The notes under the pieces are model-generated. The model had not been told where the DNA came from and did not search any database. It saw only the letters and a program-made list of their open reading frames with translations. Shown in pieces: positions 22,301 through 27,801 of a stretch of 64,000 nucleotides of DNA. Position 1 is the first letter of the stretch, and each line of letters starts with the position of its first letter. A program made the position numbers and the translations under genes. This DNA is from Aureococcus anophagefferens (taxonomy: Eukaryota > Sar > Pelagophyceae > Pelagomonadales > Pelagomonadaceae), in the NCBI RefSeq assembly GCF_000186865.1, contig NW_008705565.1, forward strand, positions 1,041,083 through 1,105,082, read 5' to 3'.

Positions 22301-25300
22301 GCCTCGTGAACACGAATCTGATGTGCACGGTGCGCAAGAAGACGATGAAGCTGAACCTGAACCTGAAGGGCGAGGGCTACGCGGTCCACTCGAAGCTCAT
22401 GCTCCTCGAGGGCGTCGCGGCCGCGCAGGCGCAGAAGGACGGCGAGCTCCTCGACTCGGGCGTCGGTTTAAGTGTGGGCGACGGCATCAGCGAGCTCCAC
22501 CCGTCGCCGGCGGTCAACGTCGTCGACTTTGGGACCGTGCACCTCAACCAGACGCTCACGAAGACGCTCGCGATCGCGAACAGCGGCAAGTTCAACTTCG
22601 ACTACGTCATCGACCGCGGCGCGAACCCGAACCCCATGCTGGTCCTGAGCGGCGCCAAGTCGTCGGGCACGGTGCGCAAGAACGGGCGCATCTTAGCGAC
22701 GCTGACCTTCCACCCCGTGTCTCCCTGCGTCTTGGACGGCGCGCAGTACGTCGTCGCCGTCGCGGGCAAGTACGAGTACGTGCTGAAGATCGTGGGCAGA
22801 GGCGTCGCGCCGAATCTACGGTTTTCCTTCAGCGACCACGACTTCGGGCCCTGTTTCATCGTCGTGCCGGGCCAGCCGCCGACGCGCGAGTCCGTCGTGC
22901 TCCGCGTGTCTAACCAGGACCCGCACGCGCACCTGAGCCTGGATTGCACGCTGCCGCGGAACAAGGTGCTGGTGGTCGAGTGCGGGCCGCGGGTGCTGGC
23001 GCCGGGCGAGCACGTGGAAGTCGTTTTGCACTTCACGCCGCGCGAGATGCAGGACTACGCGTTCCCCGTGCCGTTTTTGATCAACGGCGTGTCCACGGTG
23101 ACGGTGCTCGTCAAGGGCCGCGGCGTCGCCGCGCGGTTGGAGCTCGTGCAGCCGTCGCAGGCGTCCTGCGCCTTCGGTCTGGTCCGCGAGGGCGAGGACA
23201 TGGTCAAGCACGTCCAGGTCATCAACCGGTCCGCGAGGGCTTTAGGCTTCGATTTGGTGGACGAGAAGGACGCCCTGGCCAAGGCGGACGTCACGTTATC
23301 GCCGGCGACGGTGAGCCACCTGCGGCCGCGCGGCGTGACGACGATCGAAGTGAGGTTCTCGCCGAAGCGGCGCCAGCGCGAGTTCAGCGAGCCCGTCTTC
23401 GTGCGCTACGCCGGGGGCCTGCGCCAGCTGCTGACCGTGTCCGGCCGGGCGACGGGCATGGAGGTGGCGTTGTCGACGGACACGCTGAGCTTCGGCGCGG
23501 TCTGCGAGGGCTCGCGGCGCACGCGGCGGCTCCAGCTCGAGAACTCGGGCGACATCGCGACGCGGTTTCAATGGAACCGGAGCGGCCTCGGCGACCTGTT
23601 CACGATCTCGCCCCTCGAGGGCGTGCTCCGGGCGTCGTCGGAGGTCGCCTTCGACGTGACGTTCACGCCGACGCGCGTGGACCCGGACGTGCGCGTCGAC
23701 GGGATGCAGCTCTTCGTCGAGGGCGCGGCGCCGCTGCGGCTCGCCTGCGTCGGCGCCTGCGTGCCCCAGCCCGACGAGTCGAAGCAGACCCTGGACTTCG
23801 AGTCCGTCGCGCGGCGCGCGGACGTGAAGTCCGTCGTCGTCAAGAACCCGACGAACAAGCCGTGGTTCCTCGCGCCGACGCTCAAGCACATGGAGGCCCT
23901 CGAGCACTTCAAGGCGCCGGGCGAGGTGTCCGTCCCCGCCAACGGCGAGGCGGCGCTCGACGTGTCCTACTTCCCGCTGACGATGACCGTCGACGACGAG
24001 CCGCCCGCGGAGGACGCCGAGCCGCCCGCCGAGGGCGAGGAGCGCGAGGCGCGGAAGCACGTCGCGGAGCTCTTCATCGCCCTCCCCGACGGGTCGGCCC
24101 TGCTCTACCACCTCCGGGGCGCCGCGGGCCCGCCGGAGACGCTCGTCCACGAGCCCATGTCCACGGCCGCCAAGGCGTCGCTGCCGATCTCGCTGTCCGT
24201 GTCCAACTGGCTCGGCGCGCCGCAGCACTTCGACGTGGCCTTTAGCCTCGACGACGAGACGGCGTCCCTGGACTCGACGTTCTTGGAGGGCACGTCGACC
24301 TTCGACGTCGAGGCCGCGGAGACGCGCGCGTACGTGCTCCGCTTCTTCTCCTACAAGGTCGGCAAGACCGTCGCCGTCGCGCGGTTCACGAACCCGGCGT
24401 CGGGCGAGTACCTCGAGCACTCCGTCGAGGTCGAGGTCACGCCCGCGGGCGTCATCTCCGCCCTGAGCCTCGAGGCGCCCGTGCGCCAGACCGCGCGGCG
24501 GTTGATCACCATCGAGAACCCGTTACCGAAGGACGTGTCCGTGACCTTCCCCGAGGACTGGTGGCGCTGCGACAACCCGCACGTGAAGCTCGCCAAGGTC
24601 GGCACGATGCAGGGCTCGCCCGAGGGCGTCTTCGAGGTCGAGTTCCGGCCCTTGGTGCCCCACGACCGCGTCGAGGCCTCTTTAAGCTTCGACATCGAGG
24701 AGCTCGGCGAGTTCAAGTACACGCTGACTTTGGGCGCGACGCCGCCGGCGGCGATCCCGCAGATCAAGTTCGAGGCGCCTCTGGGCGGCGCGCAGGTCGA
24801 GACGTTCTCCTTCCCCGCGTTCCCGCTCGGAGCGAGCGGCGGCGGCGCGGCCAAGTTCGCGTGCTCCGTGGCCAAGGCCAAGTTCTTCGAGGTCGCGTCG
24901 TCCATCGACGCCGACGTCGGCGACGAGTGGGAGGGCAAGGAGGTCCAGCTCCAGATCCGCTTCGAGCCCGAGGCCCTCGGCGCGATCTCGGACGTGCTCG
25001 TCGTCGACGGCGGCGACCGCGGCGAGTACCGCGCGACGCTCACGGGCGTCTGCAAGCGGCCCGAGCCCCGGGGGCCCTTCACCATCGAGGCCGGCGGCAA
25101 GTGCGACGTCGAGTTCAGGAACGTCTTCTCCGAGGCGCGCGAGTTCGTCTTCACCGTCGACCACCCGGAGTTCGCCGTCGCGACCGGCAAGGCGAACATC
25201 AACGCCCGGTCGCCCTACACGGCGTCCGTCAGCTTCACCCCCGTGGACCCGGCCGACGGCTCCGCGCCGCCGCCCGTCGTCACGGCCCGCATGCTCGTGG

Positions 25301-25371
25301 ACTGCGTCGACCCCGCGGGCGAGAAGCAGTCCTGGACCTACTACCTCCGCGGCCAACGGAAGGCCGACTAG
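10339..25371 (+). CDS. HYDIN: HYDIN-like central-pair protein, single 15-kb exon
   Basis: A 5010-residue open frame without a single interruption, matching the length of animal HYDIN (about 5100). HYDIN sits on the C2b projection of the ciliary central pair and is needed for normal bending. The N-terminus has the conserved VGIDTPLFQPYPTEVRF region, and the rest is dominated by ASH/MSP-type immunoglobulin-like repeats: dozens of [L/V]DFG starts followed by N-T/N-x-G motifs and FTP or FRP strands. Residues about 1890-2090 correspond to the adenylate-kinase-like insertion of HYDIN, but the P-loop is degenerate (APPLAGGPELATKL). Two Glu/Ala/Pro-rich low-complexity tracts flank it (about 1848-1890 and 2190-2420). 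The start ATG at 10339 follows GCGACC; a second ATG lies at 10387. The absence of introns over 15 kb is notable beside introner-bearing neighbours. Confidence 0.93.
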   Translation: MPASGHAPKSFAQPKAMEPIELLCLEDNTTQVHSSVGIDTPLFQPYPTEVRFRDYAPFSCIERTLRFRNNDHVARRIKVLQPKSPYFEVSGPHARGKDVTLKQSKVATGMEVCFVVKFRPQEVREYKVDLVCCTEREKFIVPVRAFGLRAALSLPEEVDFGTAAVKSTKQRSLLVQNIGACTAVFKLSCDTPEIFQASPSESITQVGQMATLELSFTPQKVEPYSGTLLVEFLGDETRVVTVALKGIAEDVDVHLSANSVALEPAYVSLSSQTTFRIRNASEIPVLFSWKQFSNMAEQEAERSRLHSDLERMQQLEEAHLEETLRQDELAALAHHGHGFSNQPQSDESDGDLSGDEGNVPGATRAARSALTTKYRHLRQALEKDDMVFADENFEIKPLSGEVRALSEIEVSVTFRPDTAADYACTAYLDVMGREERLPIWLTGLGIGPKGALSYDVLDMGDVFISSPYEYSLGITNKGDIPAEWKLFPPPTTTFQFSPTSGVLAVGGSEELTVHFMGTTLGEFCELVDVALDGSNEKLTCQFKGHVIGPTFNFDIDIIEFGLCSYSFAHVRTLDLTNTADIPMDFNLSIPQDGQFGRHEFVVEPRTGTLPPGETVRVSVTLTPMSVKVYDFYLVVDVPGVGDALLSLPISAECLVPDVTVAEQELDFERCFLRYPYERELVLVNGHDQLSARYAVAAQEPQTTVVGEYACEPGAGVIPPGGIVRVTVTVRCHKLGNFRLPLTTSIAGSAQPPLAATMTAVVCGPDLSIEPKELSWGATECLVDAPRTVTLRNNCCIPAPFKTFVKNARSKFRVDVRESVLAPMDAVDLQVVACLDDTTMHRDQLHVVVAEGENLMMPLSARGIGTTMFCHEDLKVLDFGAQFTANFFERKITLENKGRRPQVLKWVNETWQQHLVTQSKKNRGAKAADDKEKKGPGGGKDSSAVVAKPKANVGAPTFTVVPEEVELRPRTAAIFTFRGYSTHKGLLEEKMVCETRVHKEKQSKPVFYTTVKADVIEPLLSFSSPSLGFVHDHEPDVPIQPQSQALTLKNNAVLPLVFALRCAVPFSVDAWEHTLEPDEETTVRVDFDPGYKGDRQSQKLDTRLTVAYHQHPQRDSVGLVGEINFPNLHFEYSVVNFGCILNDTTMTMRVRVTNCSKVETAFSWAFLEDEEASKATSTTKKPYIPINQVFDILPIRSRLKPGEVEDVDFIYYGHAGRKFKGTCLCEVEGGPEYNIVLLGEASTVGYKLDRASLDFGNVLYTKSEDLEFNIVNTGKVAFPFTISLGKSLDLAGLLAKRDDDEPPAVGSASDVLEVHPTTGRVAANDKQTIVVRLKPGLPETFRENLVIEVAHFEPVDFPITGTGIYASVSVSLPRDAKKMAHNLGADLGTTWASAISKTREFLQQERLNAAELLPPPPPAATTQPFAAPLPMASSAAGAAAAIAANDAQTDPASTTPPSDSAPPSGAATPKPSTAQTTGAMREPSFTMAEIEAETNRRIFLDHLKKEEEKRRSHSRPHTHEGDHAERPHPPPTASSHGGDGHDHGFVLAWHACDFGNVVSGTHRKRTFRITNSSLTGPLSWFFEKKVLANTGFSIEPEKVVRLAEGATATFEVNFNAKKSLRLGHKELLLPVDVKNGPLTCIVLQANVTMPDISLSAEALDFGPVWVGCGRTMHVQIHNTSPVLAEWDFKKAMGAARDEARFTLSPRSGALLPGRKQNVAVEFVPVDDRPCSLKLPLKVNQSTKTWLVNFAGAGVTAKLQFSPSVVEIGPVLPFEDGTGRPGTTATTVTMKNASDRPVEVFSLDFDDEYVTEEAFLSTYDAFGEDGLLRLPVRNLGEKLPINMDPPVEEDAGPEGEEEEGEEPPAEEAGEEAAAEEAAVAPDDGLEDDADALGGAADGETLRSSGRAKDVCLVAPPLAGGPELATKLAEAHGYAVCTPLGCVHALSAVRSDLGKKARKALGCEVPGDAPPEPAEGEEPPAEPAEGEEGYVPPEPEPSLDDPNFLAACLAWRAGRADSGRGLVVDASEPAPGAPVLEVVAGAVPLALPGSTMATLTLSDAQYLARLKALDDEAARTSHALEGLVDPPLAETQNIGEAAAAPEDGEEAAKLPSRALLKAQMVDKARPSARAPEPPHDAADDPKRVVGGVAVLRTAAATVQSRVLEVADDALSSLRPAVEPPADESAAAPVQPPHVAFAEASAKATAAFEAVVAAEAQAKADAEAAEKLAAAEAAAEAGEEPPAEEEAAEDVLEEEQPPPRCVTFGVVEEPVVEVPAEEPAAEGADEPDAAADDAASAAASAEPSAPEPAAPEAAVEPVDLDAATPLERFLAAVPGPAEPLPDPSVVPIPPAVTQQLVRRPPPRAPRSTQQHFTIVAAPPTTPEPVEGEEDEEADAAEPEPAAEGGDEPPAKPKRWVIPAQSEVQFAVNFLSTQVGRSHASLGFEVVGLPSHEFTLPCVGSCAVPTINGDPRNVFMTRVKNRPPPRAQPLSKRFVLNANEFEFGPLLTWKQPPMRLPAPEREEGAPEPTPEEAEAAQAAAELRTLVRGTNCDTFRMSNNGPFATAVDFHFRTSEPPADGGAEDPEQPCVFYADPPRMELEPGETRDLEVWAFPRAQGACDDTLLACVAMNPEPYAFAVRCAGVEPELTLSGPWSDGDGVTAPDDEPAADEPPPTPVLDFDRLLLGRSEMREFTLTNANLCPVAWRLDLAALEPFARELRVEPASGRLGIHGSARITVSFSAVEPLTLDPTLFVEYSDDEGGLQSEERVRKLELVVKAEAYLIRAIVLDEDPDKPPEDPKAAAKGKGKGAPAAEEVDPADEKTQPGTLDFGQMRVGETAQLGFALRNRGKYDFSFKFGFRRAAYTEIFSVSPSEGLIEADGSVRVVVSFCSRGEVKLSDNKDISCTISEPITGEAVESFPVTVAATSLFPRFRVQPGRGLTFGTVKFNDPPKERKFDLRNEGKFSFAFAIADADGDMDATARKRLLGATPLALIATADEDEAVEMGLLPAREEPDIEEVEDEAPEDAEKRRAERALAIAEERRAFYAQAPSVGDAEAPPDGAVSLGQFVVAPGGGVVEPGQSLQVTVTFNPEGCAVHKGNLRIAVAGCDGRDAAVAAASAYELFAESRSPGINCADFYQIFEEQAVIASLGDADGGDPGAAAKAGSIFATKEKVFSFGTTALTDDDKGFGERFKITNPNKVAAVVNFAISPKAAEGGREDPRSVGGADVFTVQPANCEVPPHEHRYVTVYFHANEMREYRAMFAATVEDSAEAETGALSFELAGRGTLPSVAIEGVDHGDGGQSLDFGRLQVGRSRSRTLTVRNDGVLNATALVNFNVADRHFGCAHAGGSVQLSPGESRDVTVTFKALPWAPLPEGEPATEARDVSAKLALKVLDNKYEATTVVLKGATFETDVSIEKLPDDVEDELKFGELNLASGETALTAEFTVRNLRPRTVRFEWPDHATVAFSPKVGHLLPGGSRTVTATFTPGAEPLSLDEELSLDTQQIALTPPAEDDESPLILDTLLEGAWDSDARVEREATAAERAIIDGVASEDDRPKERRASNAKDKGKKGEPAGDAGELPPGVAAGPVTDDGAQLVVVTPPEPAFEGAADKQAQPLKCVAVADAPGFECDAKGLTFKTIPMYQSLCSTFELRNTSTIALPYRWVLTNAGGDPSQTAGGRRPTTGLAVMQPIPSPFSVSPSSGDVAPNSSQTFSVHFAPMEVDDYYYALEADMPSLARPPPAADAAAEPPAEDGAEAPTPLEPVRVGLRGRATRPACHIDLNEDGDYLARRQPNLLNEHGHRDQIEATNVRIVEVSSRGLRVQNTKRFHVVNPTASSYDFVWEPSGQPHAAWRCGTPRGMILSGKRGEMVFEFTPNTVGVAEAFYRFKIPEHGIDELFLFVGQVVEPRVTFDRTRVDFNAVMLGNMASETVHLVNSEHLPFAFNFEKPGIDNDGPGAAPRRHPTLEISPLSGLVPPNGRAAIELSFRPGEESLVNTNLMCTVRKKTMKLNLNLKGEGYAVHSKLMLLEGVAAAQAQKDGELLDSGVGLSVGDGISELHPSPAVNVVDFGTVHLNQTLTKTLAIANSGKFNFDYVIDRGANPNPMLVLSGAKSSGTVRKNGRILATLTFHPVSPCVLDGAQYVVAVAGKYEYVLKIVGRGVAPNLRFSFSDHDFGPCFIVVPGQPPTRESVVLRVSNQDPHAHLSLDCTLPRNKVLVVECGPRVLAPGEHVEVVLHFTPREMQDYAFPVPFLINGVSTVTVLVKGRGVAARLELVQPSQASCAFGLVREGEDMVKHVQVINRSARALGFDLVDEKDALAKADVTLSPATVSHLRPRGVTTIEVRFSPKRRQREFSEPVFVRYAGGLRQLLTVSGRATGMEVALSTDTLSFGAVCEGSRRTRRLQLENSGDIATRFQWNRSGLGDLFTISPLEGVLRASSEVAFDVTFTPTRVDPDVRVDGMQLFVEGAAPLRLACVGACVPQPDESKQTLDFESVARRADVKSVVVKNPTNKPWFLAPTLKHMEALEHFKAPGEVSVPANGEAALDVSYFPLTMTVDDEPPAEDAEPPAEGEEREARKHVAELFIALPDGSALLYHLRGAAGPPETLVHEPMSTAAKASLPISLSVSNWLGAPQHFDVAFSLDDETASLDSTFLEGTSTFDVEAAETRAYVLRFFSYKVGKTVAVARFTNPASGEYLEHSVEVEVTPAGVISALSLEAPVRQTARRLITIENPLPKDVSVTFPEDWWRCDNPHVKLAKVGTMQGSPEGVFEVEFRPLVPHDRVEASLSFDIEELGEFKYTLTLGATPPAAIPQIKFEAPLGGAQVETFSFPAFPLGASGGGAAKFACSVAKAKFFEVASSIDADVGDEWEGKEVQLQIRFEPEALGAISDVLVVDGGDRGEYRATLTGVCKRPEPRGPFTIEAGGKCDVEFRNVFSEAREFVFTVDHPEFAVATGKANINARSPYTASVSFTPVDPADGSAPPPVVTARMLVDCVDPAGEKQSWTYYLRGQRKAD

Positions 25372-25522
25372 ATCTCTGGCCCTCGCGCGAGGCGCGCGCG
25401 CGTCCCCAAGCCGCGCGCCGCGCCTAACGCGACCGAGCCGTAGTGGTGAGGCAAAGTTGCAACAGTTGAGCTCCTCTCTGTTCTCCGCGGCCCTTCGGGG
25501 TCGCGGGTTGGAGACGGCGCGA

Positions 25523-25595
25523 GTCGGTATGGCCCAATGGATAAGGCGCGTGACTACGGATCACGAGATTCTGGGTTCGAATCCCAGTATCGATT
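25523..25595 (+). tRNA. tRNA-Arg(ACG)
   Basis: A complete cloverleaf. Acceptor stem GTCGGTA pairs with TATCGAT (two G-U pairs). The D arm is GCCC-AATGGATAA-GGC, the anticodon stem CGTGA/TCACG around loop CTACGGA with anticodon ACG, the variable loop AGATT, and the T arm CTGGG-TTCGAAT-CCCAG. The discriminator base is T. Internal A and B box promoters are intact, and no intron is present. It reads CGU/CGC arginine codons after inosine modification. It lies inside the inverted repeat and is identical to the minus-strand copy at 35336-35408. Confidence 0.95.
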
Positions 25596-25597
25596 TC

Positions 25598-25612
25598 TTT
25601 TTGCTTTTTTTT
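25598..25612 (+). terminator. RNA polymerase III oligo-T terminator
   Basis: Two T runs (T5 then T8, separated by GC) begin three bases after the discriminator base of the tRNA-Arg gene, the usual Pol III stop signal. Confidence 0.85.
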
Positions 25613-26527
25613 GCTCGGACGTCGCCCCGAGCACCGTTGCGCGCTGCCCCCCGACGACGCGCGTGGTGTTTCAGGCGGCTCCTGTCTTTTTGGGCCGGCG
25701 GAATGCCCAAACTTGGGGCTCCGCGGAGCTCGGAGACGATGCTCGATGTGATTCTTTCTGCTCCGCACCGTGAGCCTCTTCTACGCAACGAAGACGGGCG
25801 CTGACTTGTTTTGCGAGCTTCACGCGTCGTCCTCGTCGCGCGTTGCACAAAGGTTCGATGGGTTCGGCCCTGCGGCTGAGGAAGAGAGCTTCGTTTGTCA
25901 CGGGACGCGTGCGTTCGCTCGCAGTCAGTGCACATCGGCATCGTTCGGCGATGGCGACGTGCCAGCGTGGTCGGCGGGGACCATGGGCGTGTAGACGGAC
26001 GCGAAGAAGCTGCCCCGCTGCGCCAGCTCCGCGCGCGTCGCCGACGAAACTTGTCTCGATCGAATGAACGGAACGTGCCGCGCGGATCCGCTGCGATCCC
26101 GGACCTTTTGAACGCTCGCGCCGCCTCTTTATCACTTATGATGCCCTCGGCCACCGGTCACGGCTCTCGACGTCGTCGAGCGCGACCGCGCGTTCCCGAC
26201 GGGCGGCCGATCGCCCCGGGGAGACGCGCAGGCGAGGGCCGCGGACGCTCCCAGAGTGGCGCGGCGTCGGGACGTCGGCCGCATCGCACGGGGCCGCAGT
26301 CGACAGGCGAGCGCCTCGCGCGCCGCGGAGACGGCGATCTCCCTGGCCCGCGCGTTCGCGCCGAGCGTGACGTCGTGGCTAAGTCTTACGCGCACATTCC
26401 TCCCGCGTGCCGAGCAGTCCATATGCTAGGATCGAGGCGCTTCGTGTTTTAGAACGTTAGCCTGGCTGTGCCCGCCGCCACCGGGCTGGAGCAAGTGTAG
26501 TGGCGAAGTAGACTTACGCGTTAAGAC

Positions 26528-27574
26528 TTAGGCTATTACTTGCGCGTCGAGGGCCGCGAGGTTCCTCATAGCTGGCTCGTTGCCCTTGGCAGCGGCGCGC
26601 TCGAACCAGTATCTGGCTTTGCCGAGGTCGACTTCCGTGCCTTCTCCATTGTGGTAACAGCAGCCAAGGCCAGTCTCCGCATCGGCAATGCCTTGATCCG
26701 CCGCGAGCGTGTAGTACCGGAACGCTTCTTCGAAGTTCTCCGCAGAATAAAGGAAACCGCCTAATCTGGATTGCCCGAACGCGTGGCCCCGATCTGCGGC
26801 CGCGCGATACAGCTTCATCGCCTTCTTCATGTCCAGCTTGACGCCACTTCCAATTTCGTGCAATGCCGCAAGTCGTAACGTCGCGTCCACGTCGCCGAGC
26901 TCCACGGCGCGCTTCCATAATTTCGCGGCTTTCTTATCGGATTTCACGAAACCGTAATCACCGTGGCAGTACGCATCTCCCAAACACGTAATCGCTTCCG
27001 GCACCTCGTTCTCCACATGACGGCGAAGACGCGCGAGGTCCTCCGCATCGTTTTTTGCGGGCGGCAAACGACAGAGGGGACACGCGTCGGTGCCGATCTT
27101 GTCGGCGCACGACTTGCAGACCAGCCGGCAGCAGCAGACGCGAAGCGAGCGCGTCGCATTCACGTCCCACTCCTCGAGACAGATCGGGCACCGCGACCCG
27201 TACCGCGCCGAGAGCGGCTCCCGCTCCGGGTTCTCCTCGCGCCGCACGCGGGCCGCCTCGTGTTCCGCCGCGATGCGCGCGCGGACCTCGTCGGCGTGCG
27301 ACCGCGGCGCGGGGCCGTAGAACACGTCCCGCGGCGGCGACGGCGGGCGCGTCGGCGCCTCGGCGCGGGCCGCGATCTCTTTACAGACCTTCCGGTGGCC
27401 CCGGTCGCGCCAGTCGATGCGTTGGCAGTCCGTCGAACAGTAGGCCGTCGTGCCGCAACCTTTGCAAGCTTTGGCGCCTTTTGCGCCGCAGATCGTGCAG
27501 ATGTGGAGGGCGAGCTTGGTCCGGGCCTTGCGCTTCTCGTAGGCTTGCTTCTTGGCTTGTAGCACCGGGTCCAT
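26528..27574 (-). CDS. MYND / RING / Sel1-repeat protein
   Basis: A 348-residue intronless protein starting at the ATG at 27574. Residues 26-64 form a MYND zinc finger (CTICGAKGAKACKGCGTTAYC, then C and HRKVC). Residues about 129-170 are a RING-type finger (CPICLEEW, CCC, CKSCADKIG, CPLC). From about 190 to the end run four or five Sel1-like helical repeats (AAKLWKRAVELGDVDA, AMKLYRAAADRGHAFG, AFRYYTLAADQGIADA, ARYWFERAAAKGNEPA). RING plus Sel1 suggests an E3 ubiquitin ligase or adaptor; MYND usually binds proline-rich peptides. This architecture is common as an expanded family in some algae (recollection). The 3' half has lower GC and more A/T third positions than its neighbours. Confidence 0.88.
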   Translation of the reverse strand: MDPVLQAKKQAYEKRKARTKLALHICTICGAKGAKACKGCGTTAYCSTDCQRIDWRDRGHRKVCKEIAARAEAPTRPPSPPRDVFYGPAPRSHADEVRARIAAEHEAARVRREENPEREPLSARYGSRCPICLEEWDVNATRSLRVCCCRLVCKSCADKIGTDACPLCRLPPAKNDAEDLARLRRHVENEVPEAITCLGDAYCHGDYGFVKSDKKAAKLWKRAVELGDVDATLRLAALHEIGSGVKLDMKKAMKLYRAAADRGHAFGQSRLGGFLYSAENFEEAFRYYTLAADQGIADAETGLGCCYHNGEGTEVDLGKARYWFERAAAKGNEPAMRNLAALDAQVIA

Positions 27575-27801
27575 CGTCCTCGCGTCGATGAGTTCGTCAC
27601 TGCTCTTCTCGCCTTGCTCCTGCCTCGCGAGAACTCGGCGCCGACGGCGAGCCAGATACAGCCGGTGAGAATCGTATCAAGGCCTCGCCCGCCCTCGGAC
27701 GGCGGCGCCTCGCGCCTCGGCGGCGACCCGAGCGACCAGGCTTGACGAGGCTCGATTGGAGCCCTAATACCCCAGATACACGCCAAGAGAGCCCACGCCT
27801 C

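Larger units (their letters stand above)
25450..26404 (+). repeat. Left arm of 0.95-kb inverted repeat pair
   Basis: This segment recurs in reverse orientation at 34531-35481, 8.1 kb away. The first 170 bp, including the tRNA gene, are almost identical; farther in, similarity falls to roughly 93% by eye with small indels. The ends are sharp: outside 25450 and 26404 the flanks are unrelated. Besides the tRNA it carries no clear gene. On the minus strand, a fragment reading like the end of a protein (SVYTPMVPADHAGTS, stop at the DVH codons) and another (SHDVTLGANARAREIAVSA) suggest remnants of former exons. Both arms differ by frame-disrupting indels, so they are not intact genes now. Confidence 0.85.

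Noticed and set aside
13749..22913. A 3054-codon plus-strand ORF inside the HYDIN region
   Set aside because: It lies in a different frame of HYDIN, is made almost only of Arg, Gly, Ala and Pro, and exists because high GC removes stop codons. HYDIN's frame has clear domain repeats and G/C third positions.
25561..26154. Minus-strand ORF ending ILGFEPRIS, and the plus-strand DTGIRTQNLVIRSHAPYPLGH peptide at 35078-35486
   Set aside because: These are the familiar antisense translations of a tRNA gene, not proteins.
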